In this document: positions 54,455-64,000 of the stretch, piece after piece
Position numbering within the stretch: the first letter of the stretch is position 1
Layout: every line of letters begins with the position of its first letter
Source: Bombella sp. ESL0385
GTDB lineage: Bacteria; Pseudomonadota; Alphaproteobacteria; Acetobacterales; Acetobacteraceae
Assembly: GCF_009725755.1 (NCBI RefSeq)
Contig: NZ_WNIJ01000001.1
Coordinates: 62,001-126,000, forward strand
DNA: 64,000 bases
Reading direction: 5' to 3'
The notes under the pieces: model-generated
Told to the model about the DNA's origin: nothing
Seen by the model: only the letters and a program-made list of their open reading frames with translations
Database searches by the model: none
Made by a program: the position numbers and the translations under genes

Positions 54455-56053
54455 TCATGGTTGGTGTGGACATTCACGGTGAAAGTCCACCACAATATGG
54501 TTATCGCGTTTATATAGATTATAAAAACGCCTTTTAATAATTGCATCATAAGAGCAAGAGGCACGTATATTTAAGGCTTCTTGTTTAGAAAATTCACTAT
54601 TTTCAAGTAGTTCTGGTATAAATGCAGCATTATCTTGTAGTCCTTTCATCTTCATTAAGAAATATGAAAAATCCCACTCTCTAAACAAGAAATCTCTTTC
54701 GGCAATGGCACGTCGGTGGTGTAGAATAGATTTTGCGATAGGTGGAACAGGTGTATCAATTATGCCAGTAGAGTCCTGAAAATGAATCATTGAGTTGAAT
54801 GAGTAATCTATATCGTGTGGTGTCTTATATCCTAATGGTGGTTGATGGTGCGTTAGATTGCGTATAATAACAGGCCGACCGTCAGAAATAGAATATACAT
54901 CCTCAACAATTTTTGAAGCTATGTCCATATTCATCTCTTGAATATCATGTAGAGCATTCCCCCATAGATAGGAGAATATAAAGGGGATAAAAAGAGTATA
55001 AGTTGCAATAGCTATAGATATTTTATTTTTGTATAAGGTTGGTTGTGGACCTATATTGAAGAAAATAGCGATAGATAATAAAACCCCATTAGCCATTAAA
55101 GTGCGCATACTATATACGGGGTGATATAGAAGAATAAGGGGGCCTGTCAAAGAGAAAAAGGCGAATACCAAAAAACCAAACGCCATCATCATAGAGTTTG
55201 TGCCACGGTTTTTATAAAAAATATGCAACATTCTTATAAAACTAATGGTCAATATTATACCGAGAATTTCTTCAAGATGTCCTCCTTTTATGCCAAATTC
55301 AGAAAGTGCATTTTCAGATAAATGGAAAAGGTTTTTTATTATATAAAGAGGTTTAAATATCGTACGTGCATGCTCCTGAGCATATATCTGCAAGTGAATT
55401 ATCTTTGATTCAATTTTATAAAGCAGTAAAGAAGAAATAATAAATATCATATTACGATTGAAATATGAAAAAGTTATTCTAGGTGATGAGTTATATAATT
55501 TTATAAGAGAGGAAAAGGCAATAAGACTCAAAATAACATTGGCAGAAGATTGATAGAAATTAAGTGCGCATAAGCTCCAGAATATTTTATAAAGGGTCGT
55601 TTTAGCTGACCAATTCTCATCTTTAACGGCTATACTCAGTATAGCACATGATAGTGCAGACCCCATAGTAAGACTATCAAATCGATAGGATAAGTTCTGC
55701 AAAAAATATGGTGAGCATACAATAAAAGAAAGGGATAAAATTGCTGATATAGTGTTCATTTTCCATTTTGCGGAGAGGATAGTTAAACTAAAAGATAGTA
55801 TTAATATAGACAATAGTTGCGTTAAGGGAGATATATCATAAATAGATTGAGAGGCATCGAGGAGGATATATAATAATTCAGATAGTATTCTACCATCATG
55901 GATGAAATAGATTTTGTGCCTGATTTCTCGGGGTATATCGTCAAAGTAAAAAATATTTCCATGCAGAATAGAGTATACAAAAATAAAAAAAATCACAAAA
56001 AACGTTAAAAATCTCTGAATAAATATTTTATTATCTTGGAGGGAAGAAAACAT
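54455..56053 (-). CDS. GtrII-type membrane glucosyltransferase
   Basis: A 532-residue membrane protein with about ten or eleven helices and an extended C-terminal periplasmic tail. It matches the Glucos_trans_II family (serotype-converting GtrII): early FDDIPRE acid motif, then FLQNLSYRFDSLTMGSALSCA. These enzymes move glucose from undecaprenyl phosphate, made by GtrB, to polysaccharide in the periplasm. A GtrB gene lies upstream on the same strand. A frameshifted paralog is at 61846-63401. Composition is AT-rich. Confidence 0.85.
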   Translation of the reverse strand: MFSSLQDNKIFIQRFLTFFVIFFIFVYSILHGNIFYFDDIPREIRHKIYFIHDGRILSELLYILLDASQSIYDISPLTQLLSILILSFSLTILSAKWKMNTISAILSLSFIVCSPYFLQNLSYRFDSLTMGSALSCAILSIAVKDENWSAKTTLYKIFWSLCALNFYQSSANVILSLIAFSSLIKLYNSSPRITFSYFNRNMIFIISSLLLYKIESKIIHLQIYAQEHARTIFKPLYIIKNLFHLSENALSEFGIKGGHLEEILGIILTISFIRMLHIFYKNRGTNSMMMAFGFLVFAFFSLTGPLILLYHPVYSMRTLMANGVLLSIAIFFNIGPQPTLYKNKISIAIATYTLFIPFIFSYLWGNALHDIQEMNMDIASKIVEDVYSISDGRPVIIRNLTHHQPPLGYKTPHDIDYSFNSMIHFQDSTGIIDTPVPPIAKSILHHRRAIAERDFLFREWDFSYFLMKMKGLQDNAAFIPELLENSEFSKQEALNIRASCSYDAIIKRRFYNLYKRDNHIVVDFHRECPHQP

Positions 56054-56154
56054 GGTTGCTATCCTTGTTTAAATATGAAAAGCTAATCTAGCTGCTTAGA
56101 AAATTACCGTCAAGACAATAGTTATTCCTTATGGTTTGGTGGTGTAGTATAAAC

Positions 56155-57084
56155 CTAATGGCGTTTACGGATGATATATACAGGACGTTGTTTAGTTTCC
56201 ATGTAAATTCTTCCAATATATTCTCCAAGTATTCCAACGGTTGTCATTTGAATGCTTCCAAAGAAAAGAATAGCGAAGAAGATGGATGTATACCCTTGTG
56301 TTCCATTTCCATAAAGTAATTTATGGAAAACAACAAAAAAACCATAAATGATAGATAAAATAGCACCTATAGTGCCGAGATAGGTCCATATTCGGAGTGG
56401 AATGGTAGAAAAGCTCGTGAAGCCTTCTAATGCAAGGTTCCATAAGGAAAATGGAGTGAATTTGCTCTCTCCTGTTTCTCGTGCTTGCCTTTTATAGGTA
56501 AGTGTCTCTGTCTTAAAGCCAACGTAAGCAAAAAGACCCTTCATGAAGCGTTGGCGTTCTGGTAAAAGTTTCAGTGCATCAATGACACAGCGGTCTATAA
56601 GGCGAAAGTCACCAACATTTTCTGGTATTTTCAAAGGAGAAAGCGCATTATGAGTCCGGTAGAATAGGCTTGCGGTGAAACGTTTGAGAACATGGTCTGT
56701 CGTCCGGTCGGAACGTTTTGCTAAAACGACCTCTGCCCCCGCCTCCCATTTTTTCACCATTTGAGGGATAAGAGAGGGGTTGTCCTGTAAGTCTGCGTCA
56801 ATAATGATAGCAGCGTCTCCTGTGGCTTCATCAAGGCCGGCGGTCATAGCAGCTTCTTTACCAAAATTTCTGGAGAACTCAATGATTTTAAGTCGATTAT
56901 CTTGTTCTTGTAAACTGGTAGCAATTTCAACAGTTTTGTCTGAGCTTCCATCATCAATTAAAAGAACTTCCCATGTGATATGGGGAATATTGTCAAGGAT
57001 GTTGTTTAGGGCGTGTAAAGACTTAATAATATTTTTTTCCTCATTGTGGCATGGGATTATTACTGAAATGACGCGAGAAATCAT
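56155..57084 (-). CDS. GtrB-like bactoprenol glucosyl transferase (GT2)
   Basis: A 309-residue GT2 with the usual catalytic motifs: PCHNEEKNI, DDGSSDKT, the metal-binding DADLQDNP, and FKRQARETGESKF-like KRQARETGESKF. Two C-terminal helices close it. It should charge undecaprenyl phosphate with glucose for the neighbouring GtrII. The start is unclear: ATG 57084 is family-like but has no strong ribosome site; a GTG at 57174 would add 30 residues. Confidence 0.88.
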   Translation of the reverse strand: MISRVISVIIPCHNEEKNIIKSLHALNNILDNIPHITWEVLLIDDGSSDKTVEIATSLQEQDNRLKIIEFSRNFGKEAAMTAGLDEATGDAAIIIDADLQDNPSLIPQMVKKWEAGAEVVLAKRSDRTTDHVLKRFTASLFYRTHNALSPLKIPENVGDFRLIDRCVIDALKLLPERQRFMKGLFAYVGFKTETLTYKRQARETGESKFTPFSLWNLALEGFTSFSTIPLRIWTYLGTIGAILSIIYGFFVVFHKLLYGNGTQGYTSIFFAILFFGSIQMTTVGILGEYIGRIYMETKQRPVYIIRKRH

Positions 57085-57230
57085 TTGGGTATCACACTCC
57101 AGAGAGGAACGCTCTTGGTTGCTTTTAGAAAGGGGATCATCTTTTTTCAAGAGAAATATGTATCTTATAGACACAGAGATTAAAATGTATTACAAAAGCC
57201 TCGCTCTCTCTAAGAATAAGGTAATGAGTT

Positions 57231-59288
57231 ATGGAAAAGGTAAAAAAAAGCAGTATATTACCTATTATTTTAATAATTTATGGAGTATTTGTTGCGTATA
57301 GGGAGGTCTTCTCTCTTTGGAAAGTTGATAGCGATATAGCTGTTTTTCCTGTCATGATTAGATACTTTCTAACGGAGGGATGGAGTGCCCTTAAAACATT
57401 TCATTTTCCAATAGATAATTGGTTTTTTTCGATTATTATTCCGTATGGAATTGTATTTCATTTTTTTGGTGAACAATCAACGCTTCTCCTTGTGTTGGGT
57501 GCTGTTGTTTTTTGTCTTACGGCTTTTTTTGCCGGACTTTTGGTTTTTAAGCTTTCTAGTCTAAATCAAGGACTTTGGTGTGGGGCTTTAATATTAGCTG
57601 CACCACAAATTGCGTTAGGGCGTGGTGGGTTCTTGTTATACTCAGTAGCACACAATGCTTCGATGCTTTGGGGATTGTTTGGAGTTTTATTGTGCTTGCT
57701 TTCGATTAGAAAACAAAATATTTTTTTTCTTATTCTTTCTGGAGTTGTTTTCTCTCTTTCATCTTTTTCTGATCCGTGGATGTTGCCAGTATTTGTTCTT
57801 CCAATAATCATTTCGTCATTTATAATGTTCTTTTTAGAATCTGGTCGGAAAAGGTTGTTCTATACAGTATGGTTTTTTATAGGACTTTTTGTAATTATTT
57901 TTTCTGAAACGCATTGTTTGGGATTGTTCCCTATAAGTGCAATATACAAAAAAGGTTTTACAAGTGTTAATCTTTCGTGGAAGTCTATTATTTTTACCTC
58001 AGCTTCTGTGTCTTATTATTTTAACTTTATTCCGCTTCTTAATTTTAATAATTTTTACGGTGTGTTGTTGAGTGAAGAAAAAAGAAATGCTTTGTTGTAT
58101 TATATAGCGATGGTTGTAAACTTTTTAATTTTCTTTTTCATAATCTATACACTCATAAAGTCGATAAAAAGAAAGTATCTTTTTCCTGAAAGAGAGAATT
58201 TATTTACTTTTATGTTGTTTATTTTGTCAATTTTAGGCATTTTTTCAGCCTCCGTTGTGTTTAAAGGTGTTAATAACATCCGTCTGGCAAGATACATTGT
58301 CAATATATACTATGCTTTGATTATATGTGTATGCTTGTTGCCGTGGAAGTCAATGGATCCGAGTATCCGTAAGAAGTTTTATGCTTTGGGTTTTTTATTT
58401 CTATCAGCTAGTATTTTGAGCAATAAAAGCGTTTGGAAGGGGCCTGCTCTTTTATCATCCTTTGATGTAGAGAATGAAGTGATTTCATTTTTAAATAATG
58501 AACAGATTCAGTATGCTTACGGAGACTATTGGGGGTTGGAAGCGCATACTATCACATGGAAAAGTCATTATGAGAAAGTTGTGCGTCCTCTTCTTTATAC
58601 GATGGATTATCATGGATTCTTACCGACGATTTGGACGTCTCCAAATTGGTATCACGTGCCGTCTTCACAGAAGTGGGTTTTTGTTCTGACTAACCTAGGT
58701 GATGATAGAGTCTGTCCTCCATATCCATCATGTAGAGAAGCTGTTCTGAATCAGTTTGGTTCACCACTCTACATAAAGCAAAAACATCAGGTTACATTTT
58801 TTGTATATGCAGGGAACAAAATGAATCTGCCATATGATATTAATGTTGAAAATTGGAAGAAACCTCTGAGTATATCTTATGATTCGGTGTTGTCGTGGAA
58901 AGATTTTTATCCAGAAATAGAGCTGAATGGTAATAACCTTATTTCGGTTGATGGTTGGGAGTGGGCCAAGCATGGAGTGGTGACTACGGAGGAATATGCA
59001 ACTGTCTATGTGCCGGTTTTAGATAGGTCTTCCACTCTAGTGAGAATGTGGGTGCATCTTTCTTCAAATAAAATGGATCAATTACCTGTAGATGTTCTTT
59101 ATAGAGGTAAGGTAGTAGCGCAGTGGGTGGTGCCATCACATGAATCTATTTATTATTTAGAGCTTCCCATTGAGCCAGGTCAAAATAATTTGGATTGTCA
59201 ATTTCATATTCTTAATTACAGGGCAAAACAAAAGCCGATTAATGGGATAAGGATGTATCGGGTTAAAGTTTTGGACCATGGAGGATAA
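57231..59288 (+). CDS. Large multi-pass membrane protein of unknown function (GT-C-like)
   Basis: A 685-residue protein with about eleven helices in the first ~420 residues and a large C-terminal domain that is probably periplasmic (strand-rich, with several Trp/Tyr). An early acidic pair (KVDSDIAVFP) after the first helix suits GT-C glycosyltransferases, which place such residues in the first loop. I do not recognise a specific family. It heads a plus-strand set with a GT2 and another membrane protein. Codons are strongly AT-rich, unlike the left part of the window, suggesting transfer. Confidence 0.75.
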   Translation: MEKVKKSSILPIILIIYGVFVAYREVFSLWKVDSDIAVFPVMIRYFLTEGWSALKTFHFPIDNWFFSIIIPYGIVFHFFGEQSTLLLVLGAVVFCLTAFFAGLLVFKLSSLNQGLWCGALILAAPQIALGRGGFLLYSVAHNASMLWGLFGVLLCLLSIRKQNIFFLILSGVVFSLSSFSDPWMLPVFVLPIIISSFIMFFLESGRKRLFYTVWFFIGLFVIIFSETHCLGLFPISAIYKKGFTSVNLSWKSIIFTSASVSYYFNFIPLLNFNNFYGVLLSEEKRNALLYYIAMVVNFLIFFFIIYTLIKSIKRKYLFPERENLFTFMLFILSILGIFSASVVFKGVNNIRLARYIVNIYYALIICVCLLPWKSMDPSIRKKFYALGFLFLSASILSNKSVWKGPALLSSFDVENEVISFLNNEQIQYAYGDYWGLEAHTITWKSHYEKVVRPLLYTMDYHGFLPTIWTSPNWYHVPSSQKWVFVLTNLGDDRVCPPYPSCREAVLNQFGSPLYIKQKHQVTFFVYAGNKMNLPYDINVENWKKPLSISYDSVLSWKDFYPEIELNGNNLISVDGWEWAKHGVVTTEEYATVYVPVLDRSSTLVRMWVHLSSNKMDQLPVDVLYRGKVVAQWVVPSHESIYYLELPIEPGQNNLDCQFHILNYRAKQKPINGIRMYRVKVLDHGG

Positions 59289-59402
59289 GGTTATGGTATA
59301 TTGTTTTTATGAGGTTAGTATTTTCATGAAGGTAGTGGTTGTTTAATACTTATATGATAATTATAATTTCTGCTTGTGAGAGATGTTTGTAGAGGGTGAT
59401 AT

Positions 59403-60347
59403 ATGAAGAGCTGGGATGACGTGAAAATTGCTATTCTAATACCGTGTTATAATGAAGAAATGGCTATAGGGCGGGTTGTTCGTTCATTTCGGGATATTAT
59501 GGGTGATGTTCCGATTTATGTTTATGATAATAATTCTACCGATAACACTATAGAGGTTGCCCGGGATGCGGGAGCGATTGTGCGCACCGAGGCCTTGCAG
59601 GGGAAGGGGTATGTTGTCCGGCGCATGTTTTCGGACATAGAGGCGGATTTTTATATACTTGTTGATGGTGATGCAACTTACGAGGTTGAGGCGGCTCCTA
59701 AGCTTTTAAAGATGGCGTATGAGCAGGGGCTGGACATGGTAAATGGGGCACGTGTGACAACGCAAAAGGCTGCTTATCGGCGAGGTCATGTTCTGGGCAA
59801 CAAATTGTTAACGGGGTTAGTGACGTTGATATTTGGACGGCGCCTTACGGATATGTTGTCAGGGTATCGTGTTTTTTCGAGACGTTTTGTTAAGTCATTT
59901 CCTTCTTTATCGAGGGGATTCGAGATTGAAACGGAGTTTACAATTCATGCGTTAGAGCTTTGTTTACCTATAGGGGAGGTAGAAACAAAGTATGTAGAGA
60001 GGCCTCAAGGGAGTATGTCAAAATTAAAGACATATCAAGATGGTATAAGAATATTGGGAGCAATTGCTAATATTGTAAGGCTTGAAAAGCCCTTTTTCCT
60101 TTTCTCAGTTATTGCATTCTTTCTTTTTGTAACTGGTATTGCTTTAGGTTGGTCTATAGTGTCCTTTTATTTGGAGAAGGGGACAGTTCCAAGGCTTCCA
60201 ACTGCAATATTGGCGGTTTCGTTTATAATATTATCCTTTTTGAGTTTTGTGTGTGGTTTAATATTAGATACGGTAGCAATTGCCCGAAAAGAGCAAAAAT
60301 ATTTATCTTATCTTTCATATCCGATACGTTTCTTGGATAAAGTCTGA
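59403..60347 (+). CDS. Glycosyltransferase family 2 (DPM1-like) with C-terminal membrane helices
   Basis: A 314-residue GT2: PCYNEEMAIGRVV, YDNNSTDNT, the nucleotide-sugar motif VDGDATYE, DMLSGYRVFSRRF and ERPQGSMSKL are in family order. Two helices at the C-terminus anchor it (FLLFSVIAF, then LSFVCGLILD). Likely makes a lipid-phosphate sugar donor for the two flanking large membrane proteins. It differs in sequence from the GtrB at 56155-57084. Confidence 0.88.
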   Translation: MKSWDDVKIAILIPCYNEEMAIGRVVRSFRDIMGDVPIYVYDNNSTDNTIEVARDAGAIVRTEALQGKGYVVRRMFSDIEADFYILVDGDATYEVEAAPKLLKMAYEQGLDMVNGARVTTQKAAYRRGHVLGNKLLTGLVTLIFGRRLTDMLSGYRVFSRRFVKSFPSLSRGFEIETEFTIHALELCLPIGEVETKYVERPQGSMSKLKTYQDGIRILGAIANIVRLEKPFFLFSVIAFFLFVTGIALGWSIVSFYLEKGTVPRLPTAILAVSFIILSFLSFVCGLILDTVAIARKEQKYLSYLSYPIRFLDKV

Positions 60348-60359
60348 AATAAAGAGGTA

Positions 60360-61787
60360 ATGAAAATGATGAAAACGAGGAATATGGTATCGCTCATTTG
60401 GATTTTTTCTGCTCTTTGGAGCATTATGGGTGTTCTGAGTTGGTCACATTTGCCAGTGGGGTATAAAGATGATGGTCTTAGATTAACGTTTAATAGTATG
60501 ATGGAACATATGCTGCATGGGCAGTTTGATGTTGCACCATGGAGTGTAGGACAAGAGGGATTTTTACGAGACGGGAAGGTATACGCTTATTGGGGTATTT
60601 TCCCTGCGCTTTTAAGATTACCCATTTTACTGCTTCCTAATGGACTTCATCTGGATGTAACGCGTTTTTCGTCTATTATTGCTCTTCTGGTTATATTGTT
60701 CTTTCATTACAAAATTTGGGATTTTCTTTCGCGGCGTTTTTTTCAGGAGACAAAATGGGCTTCTGTAAGTTTGGCTGTTGTGCTTGCCTTTTCTGGCCAG
60801 CAGGTTTGTTTTTTTGAACATAATTTATATCAAGAGGTTTGTTTTTGGGCGTTGGCCTTCGCAGCATGGTTTGTATATTCTGCTATACGTACAATATTTG
60901 ATGAAACATATTGGCGAAAGGCTGGGCTTTCTATGGCGATTGCCGCTAGTTGTGCCTTGTTGACGCGTGTTTCTATGGGGATTGGGTTATATGCGGCATT
61001 ATTTTGTTTTTTCGTATATTTTTCTTATAAAGCTTATGTAGTTTCAGATAAGCACGCCTTAATGGAGTGTGTAAAATCACTTATAGGGCCTGTTATTGTA
61101 TCAGGGTTGGGGCTGCTCATTACAGCATATGTAAATTATGAGAGATGGGGTAATCCGTTAACTTTTGCAAATTATAGCTTATATTTATATAATATCGAGT
61201 ATCCTGATCGTATTCTAAGAACGAACTTATACGGTTTGTTTAATATTCATAGATTCTATTTAGGGCTTGTATATTTCTTCTTTCCCATTTGGATTTTCCA
61301 AAAACATGATGGGACATTTTTGCTTCAACAAGATTTTACCAAATTGATTGATGCGAATGAGTTGCCTGCAAGTAGTTTCTTTTTGACAGATGGGTTCATG
61401 ATGCTCTGTGGGGGCATTTTCCTATGGACTCTTTTATTTAATAGGAGGAAGGATATATTCCCTTTTCATCGATTGTTGGTTGGAGCAGTCATTATATCAT
61501 TAGGTATCCCTGCTTTTTTGATGATGATAGCGATTAGTATGAATTACCGGTATCGGGCGGAGTTTTATCCGGACATTATTCTATTGGGAGCGTTGGGGCT
61601 TATTTATATTGTTAGGTATAAGAGTGACGTTCCATATCTTAAGAAAATATTGATGGCACTTATTGTAGTTAGTGTTTTAGTATCTAATTTTAATTCTCTT
61701 TTATATGGATTCTCTGAGTTGGGACCATGTTATCCATACATGCCGCATGGGGTTGGATATTATTACTACCACAAAATCTTTAAGTGA
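60360..61787 (+). CDS. Multi-pass membrane protein of unknown function (GT-C-like)
   Basis: A 475-residue protein with about eleven helices. The first loop has YKDDGLRL, an Asp pair typical of GT-C transferases after helix 1. A Tyr-rich tail ends the protein (GYYYYHKIFK). It begins 13 bases after the GT2 stop, so they are co-transcribed. The start may be ATG 60360 or 60366 (GAGG upstream of both). An intrinsic terminator follows. Confidence 0.75.
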   Translation: MKMMKTRNMVSLIWIFSALWSIMGVLSWSHLPVGYKDDGLRLTFNSMMEHMLHGQFDVAPWSVGQEGFLRDGKVYAYWGIFPALLRLPILLLPNGLHLDVTRFSSIIALLVILFFHYKIWDFLSRRFFQETKWASVSLAVVLAFSGQQVCFFEHNLYQEVCFWALAFAAWFVYSAIRTIFDETYWRKAGLSMAIAASCALLTRVSMGIGLYAALFCFFVYFSYKAYVVSDKHALMECVKSLIGPVIVSGLGLLITAYVNYERWGNPLTFANYSLYLYNIEYPDRILRTNLYGLFNIHRFYLGLVYFFFPIWIFQKHDGTFLLQQDFTKLIDANELPASSFFLTDGFMMLCGGIFLWTLLFNRRKDIFPFHRLLVGAVIISLGIPAFLMMIAISMNYRYRAEFYPDIILLGALGLIYIVRYKSDVPYLKKILMALIVVSVLVSNFNSLLYGFSELGPCYPYMPHGVGYYYYHKIFK

Positions 61788-61800
61788 GAATGAAGCCTAG

Positions 61801-61836
61801 AGGAGCAGTCCCATAATGTAAGGGGCTGCTCCTTTT
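61801..61836 (+). terminator. Intrinsic terminator after the plus-strand glycan genes
   Basis: GGAGCAG and CTGCTCC pair, extended inside by CCC/GGG, with a short loop and a TTTT run. It starts 14 bases after the 475-residue gene and ends 10 before the convergent frameshifted gtrII. Confidence 0.88.
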
Positions 61837-61845
61837 ATATGGGGT

Positions 61846-63401
61846 CTATTCGTTACATTTATGGGAGAAGTCAACGAGGATATAGCTCCCTTTTTTATAG
61901 ATATTGTAATACCTATTGGCACGCATGGCCTCATATGAACAATGCTCATATATGCTTTGGGCTAGAGCAAAAGGAAATTGGGGGCTCTCATCAATAGAGC
62001 GGAAATACGTGGCATTGCTCTGGAGGTCATGCTTTTTCAGGATGAACTCTCCAAGTGGATCATAAATTACATTATGGTCAAATATAGCGCGCCGTGCATG
62101 CCATATTTTTTTAGTAATAAATGGAACAGGGACATCAAGAATACCATCATCCGTCTGGGTAGCGATTGTCGTGATGTTATTGACTGTTTTATGTTGGGCT
62201 TCAATACGGATGAAAACAGGACGTTGTTTGGAAAGGATATAAATATCATTGACAATATTGCTGGCTATAGCTTCGTTAAGTTCAGTTTGAGCTGCAATGG
62301 CATTTCCCCATTGTGTTGAAAATGTCATTTGGATGAGGAGTACCCAGCTGGTTAGGAGGATTTTAATGGGGGTTTTCTGAAATGAGGCTCCTCTCCCTAT
62401 AAAGAATAGCATGAAAATAGAAAGGAATGCACCATTTGCTATGAAAACGCGCATATCAAAGACAGGATATCTTAAAAGTGAGAGAAATCCTGCTAAGGAA
62501 CAAATAGAAAGAATAATATAAAATAGAGATAAGGAGAGATATGGAAGTTTACCCTTTTTGTAGAAAGTATAAAGAAGGTTCGTCAAGCCAATTATCAAGA
62601 AGATTCCTAAAAGGATTTCTAGTCCTCCGCCATGGATACCAAATTCTAGGAAGGCATATTCCAATAACTTTCGAATATTGTTTAGGATTATGAATGAATT
62701 ATGTGTGAATTGAGCGTGAAGTGATGCGTAACTCTCGTCTTTTCTAAAGATTACTTCACATTTGTAAATAATAAGCGGGATGGGGAGATATAATATATTC
62801 GCTACAAGGGAGCGAATGGAATATCTAGCATTTTTATCATACAATATAAATAATGACTCAGTTATTGAAAATATTAAAAATGTATTCAATGTCGGTTGAT
62901 AAAGATTAAGTGCAGCTAACAATAATATTGATTTAAATAATATTTTTTATAGGAAGAGGTAAATGTTTTTTCTAAAATAAAAAACCATATTATGCATGAT
63001 AATGCCATGCTTATAGTGAGGCTATCGAAGCGATAGGATAAGTCTTGAAGAAAGAAAGGTGTACAGACAGTAAGTCTTAAAGCTAAAGATGAAGATGTAC
63101 GATTTAATTTCCATTTTAATGATAGAGACGCAAGAGAAAAGGAGAGAAAGATAATTGCTAATACTTGGAGGAGTGGAGATAAATCATATGCTATATTGCT
63201 TGCATTTATAGTAATAAAGATAAGTTGGGCAAGAAAGCGGCCTGTTTGTGTGCATGAAATATCCCTAGTGGCAGAGCGATAATAGTCATCTGGATAATAA
63301 AAATTGCCGTGGAGGATAGGGTATAAGAATAGTCCCAAGATAGCTAGAAAGATAAGAAAACGTACGGATGCTTCAGACTGTTCTTTGGAGATTGAATGCA
63401 T
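61846..63401 (-). pseudogene. Second GtrII-type glucosyltransferase gene, frameshifted
   Basis: Two overlapping frames (63401-62916 and 62922-61846) together match the intact GtrII at 54455-56053 along its whole length: PDDYYRS early, FLQDLSYRFDSLT, then ALNLYQPTLNTF, RYPVFDMRVFIANGAFLS and IYKKGSYILVDFSHKC at the end. The frame breaks at a six-A run (plus-strand T's 62943-62948); one extra A would give about 518 residues, close to the 532 of the paralog. True decay, phase variation and assembly error are all possible. Confidence 0.85.
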
Positions 63402-63669
63402 AGCAATGCCTCATTTGCGATTATTGGATATGTTTCTATTGTAAAGTATCATAGAGGTCAAAAGATAAGGTGTTTGGCTTGAAAAAAATTTATTTATTAA
63501 ATATATATATTAATAATATTGTGAAATGAGCACTTCGCGAAATAAAAAATTCTTTTTGTTTTCTTGTAATATGAATTTCATATTGAGTGGTGTGGGTTGA
63601 CCGCATAAAATTGATTATTGTTGTAAGTTGATGATTTTTTAAGTGTATAACTTCATTAAATAATGAAAT

Positions 63670-64000
63670 TTATTTATGTTTATAAATAATAATATTGTCT
63701 AAATTTTCATTTATTCTGTGTCTGTATATTTCTTTGTATGATTTATTTATTATTCCCAAAATAAATTTTTCTGTTTCAGGGTTGATATTATCATCATATG
63801 GGTCTCTATCCATAAGAATGTATAAAGGGCTCTGTGAGAGAATATGCTTTATCTCTGGAAGAGGATCCATAGGGAGGGCATTTTTTTCTATTGTGGTGCC
63901 TAGCTGATTGGAAAAAGGCAAACGTGTTAATGGACAATAGGGAATTATGTCCAAAAGAATGTCAGGGGCCCGCATATTAAAAATACACCCTGGATCAGAA
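63670..64000 (-). CDS. C-terminal part of a putative membrane glycosyltransferase (cut by window edge)
   Basis: The frame is open to the window end and has no stop before it, so the N-terminus lies beyond 64000. What is visible is about 109 residues of the C-terminal soluble part (SPLYILMDRDPYDDNINPETEKFI). It recalls the tails of GT39-like membrane glycosyltransferases, but this is tentative. It lies on the same strand as and upstream of the frameshifted gtrII, separated by a 268-base AT-rich gap with no gene. Confidence 0.5.
   Translation of the reverse strand, partial: SDPGCIFNMRAPDILLDIIPYCPLTRLPFSNQLGTTIEKNALPMDPLPEIKHILSQSPLYILMDRDPYDDNINPETEKFILGIINKSYKEIYRHRINENLDNIIIYKHK

Noticed and set aside
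63402-63669. Possible small RNA or short gene in the right-hand AT-rich gap
   Set aside because: Only short, low-complexity A/T runs are visible, with no convincing stem, ribosome site or frame.

Overview
The window reads as a chromosomal segment from an alphaproteobacterium, most likely an acetic acid bacterium (Acetobacteraceae). The clues are the mnmE-mnmG-rsmG-parA-parB block, the divergent maf/hemE pair with hemJ nearby, a pcoAB copper pair, a secreted GH32 levan/inulin/sucrose hydrolase and an FMN-riboswitch ribDEBAH operon. Genus is inference; a sugar-rich, flower- or insect-associated niche would fit. There are no rRNA genes, transposases, integrases or CRISPR arrays. Three tRNA genes are present: Lys-CTT, Ala-GGC and Phe-GAA.

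Layout. 0.2-6.3 kb: ogt, then tRNA modification (mnmE, mnmG), 16S methylation (rsmG) and chromosome partition (parA, parB), with a near-consensus parS inside the start of rsmG, so the replication origin is probably close. 6.3-11.3 kb: tRNA-Lys, a DUF3147 protein, a protein made of two P-loop kinase domains in tandem, and facing it an envelope-polysaccharide set (unknown membrane protein, Wzx-like flippase, histidine phosphatase). 11.7-14.2 kb: znuACB zinc importer with a clear Zur box. 14.4-17.4 kb: maf, hemE, HAD phosphatase, hemJ. 17.4-20.4 kb: an AT-richer island with two DUF805 proteins around a frameshifted FRG-domain gene, then DedA. 20.4-34.7 kb: S9 peptidase, MATE exporter, copper handling (copZ, exported small protein, pcoA, pcoB), SDR, htpG behind a heat-shock promoter, SBF-like transporter, GH32 hydrolase, aldo/keto reductase. 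34.8-42 kb: housekeeping (tRNA-Phe, yacG, RNase E/G, maf, infA, alkA), a TonB-like protein, a lipoprotein, prs and a phosphatase; a large hairpin lies before prs. 42-48 kb: heavy-metal-type RND efflux operon. 48-54.4 kb: ompW, an FNR regulator, a periplasmic coiled-coil protein, and the riboflavin operon. 54.4-64 kb: a strongly AT-rich glycan-modification cluster (two GtrII-type genes, one frameshifted, GtrB, a second GT2, two large multi-membrane proteins and a partial gene at the window edge).

How parts fit. Zinc import (Zur), copper defence (pcoAB/copZ) and RND efflux form a metal-homeostasis theme. FNR next to ompW suggests an oxygen-response locus. The right end probably decorates surface polysaccharide: lipid-linked sugars made by GT2 enzymes are flipped and transferred by GtrII-like membrane enzymes. 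Two genes (FRG and the second gtrII) are broken exactly at poly-A tracts, which means recent decay, phase variation or assembly error. The first 200 bases, 11311-11565, 47881-48040, 48968-49240 and 63402-63669 hold no gene I can support; they look like promoter or spacer DNA.
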